A stretch of DNA of 64,000 bases from Paracentrotus lividus (lineage: Eukaryota > Echinodermata > Echinoidea > Camarodonta > Echinidae), in NCBI GenBank assembly GCA_940671915.1, contig CALNVZ010003432.1:11691742-11755741 (forward strand). Direction: 5' to 3'. Under the pieces are notes generated by a model. It saw nothing but the letters and a program-made list of their open reading frames with translations. It was not told the origin of the DNA and made no database searches. A program made the translations under genes and the position numbers. Of the stretch, positions 63,544-64,000 are shown in pieces. How positions within the stretch are numbered: position 1 is the stretch's first letter; each line of letters begins with the position of its first letter.

Positions 63544-64000
63544 AGGCGGCGGAACCGGGGGGGGGGGGCAAGGGGAGCACAGTGCCCCACTTTTTTATCC
63601 ACTCTAAAAATGTCCCTTTCCATGACGAAAAAGTGCCCATTTTCTTAGCTTAAAAATGTCCTTATTATGCTAAAAAGGAGTCTTTCAGACTTTTGAAAAG
63701 TCCCATTGCCCATTTCTGTAAAAAAACAACAAAAAAAAACCACTTTTAATACTAAAAAGTGCCCCCTTTTTTTCTTTTTTTAAAACTAAAAAACAACATT
63801 TTCTGCTTGCGCTGCGCTCGCATTAATTTTGTTTCATTACCATGGTTACAAAATACAAAAGTCATTAAGATTCTTAAAAGAATAATCCCTATTTATATCT
63901 GAATACTTTTCTATATTTTTCTTTTTATGCCTCTAATCTCAAGTGCCCCCTTAAAAAAGTGCCCATTTTCCATCGTAACCCCCCCCCCCCCACTATTATA
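63544..64000 (+). repeat. Dispersed repeat, GTGCCCCTTTT family, copy 2 (runs off the window)
   Basis: The head is GGCGGCGGAACC followed by a G run. The body has repeated AAAAGTGCCC and AAAATGTCC words, TTTCAGACTTTTGAAAAGTC and TACTAAAAAGTGCC, then GCTTGCGCTGCGCTCGC. Collinear with 35290-35520. Confidence 0.7.

Overview
This window looks like AT-rich, repeat-laden animal DNA, most likely from a marine deuterostome. I favour a sea urchin or another echinoderm. That is inference from the homeobox protein, the gene-poor layout, the many TA-target mini-transposons and microsatellites, and frequent TAGGCCTA-type words; nothing in the window fixes the species. Two 100-base N runs mark assembly gaps.

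Only one host protein gene can be supported: an NK1-class homeobox gene (NKX1/slouch family) on the minus strand in two coding exons. Exon 1 (58939-59575) carries the repressor motif FSVLDILDPKKF and ends at a clean GT donor. Exon 2 (44097-44610) carries a complete 60-residue homeodomain and the C-terminus. The 5' part of exon 2 and its acceptor lie in or beside the N gap at 44611-44710. The roughly 14 kb intron holds a decayed CR1/Jockey-like LINE in antisense orientation, a tandem duplication and simple repeats. The 44 kb downstream and 4.4 kb upstream of the gene contain no recognisable exon. Several blocks there look single-copy and carry homeodomain-type sites, so they are candidates for NK1 regulatory DNA.

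The rest is a rich collection of non-autonomous DNA transposons. At least seven families can be delimited from their inverted ends and target duplications: (1) two related families ending GGGGAGACCGG (751-1555; 3084-3940; a nested pair at 10018-11733), packed with a recurrent GGGGYAANTTGT(T)AC motif; (2) a CAGTGCGTCCC family (2120-2647); (3) a CACTGTAAAAA foldback (16336-16650); (4) a GGTTTTCCCGGTCAA foldback family with copies at 28625-29613, 39976-40115 and probably 32487-35689; (5) a CACTGAAAAC family with arrays of GACTAGCTTTAAAGCTAGTC palindromes, present as an inverted pair (22730-24853 and about 30074-31644); (6) short elements with 3-bp target duplications, PIF/Harbinger-like (62693-63031, 19667-19787); (7) a 140-bp element with a TTAAA duplication inserted inside family 5. 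A tRNA-like SINE (29772-30012, minus), a GCGAAGCGCGAGC array (32920-33770) and a dispersed repeat pair (35290-35620 and 63544-64000) complete the picture.

I found no rRNA gene, convincing functional tRNA gene, CRISPR array, retrovirus-like element or second protein gene. Most short reading frames here are simple-sequence or transposon shadows.
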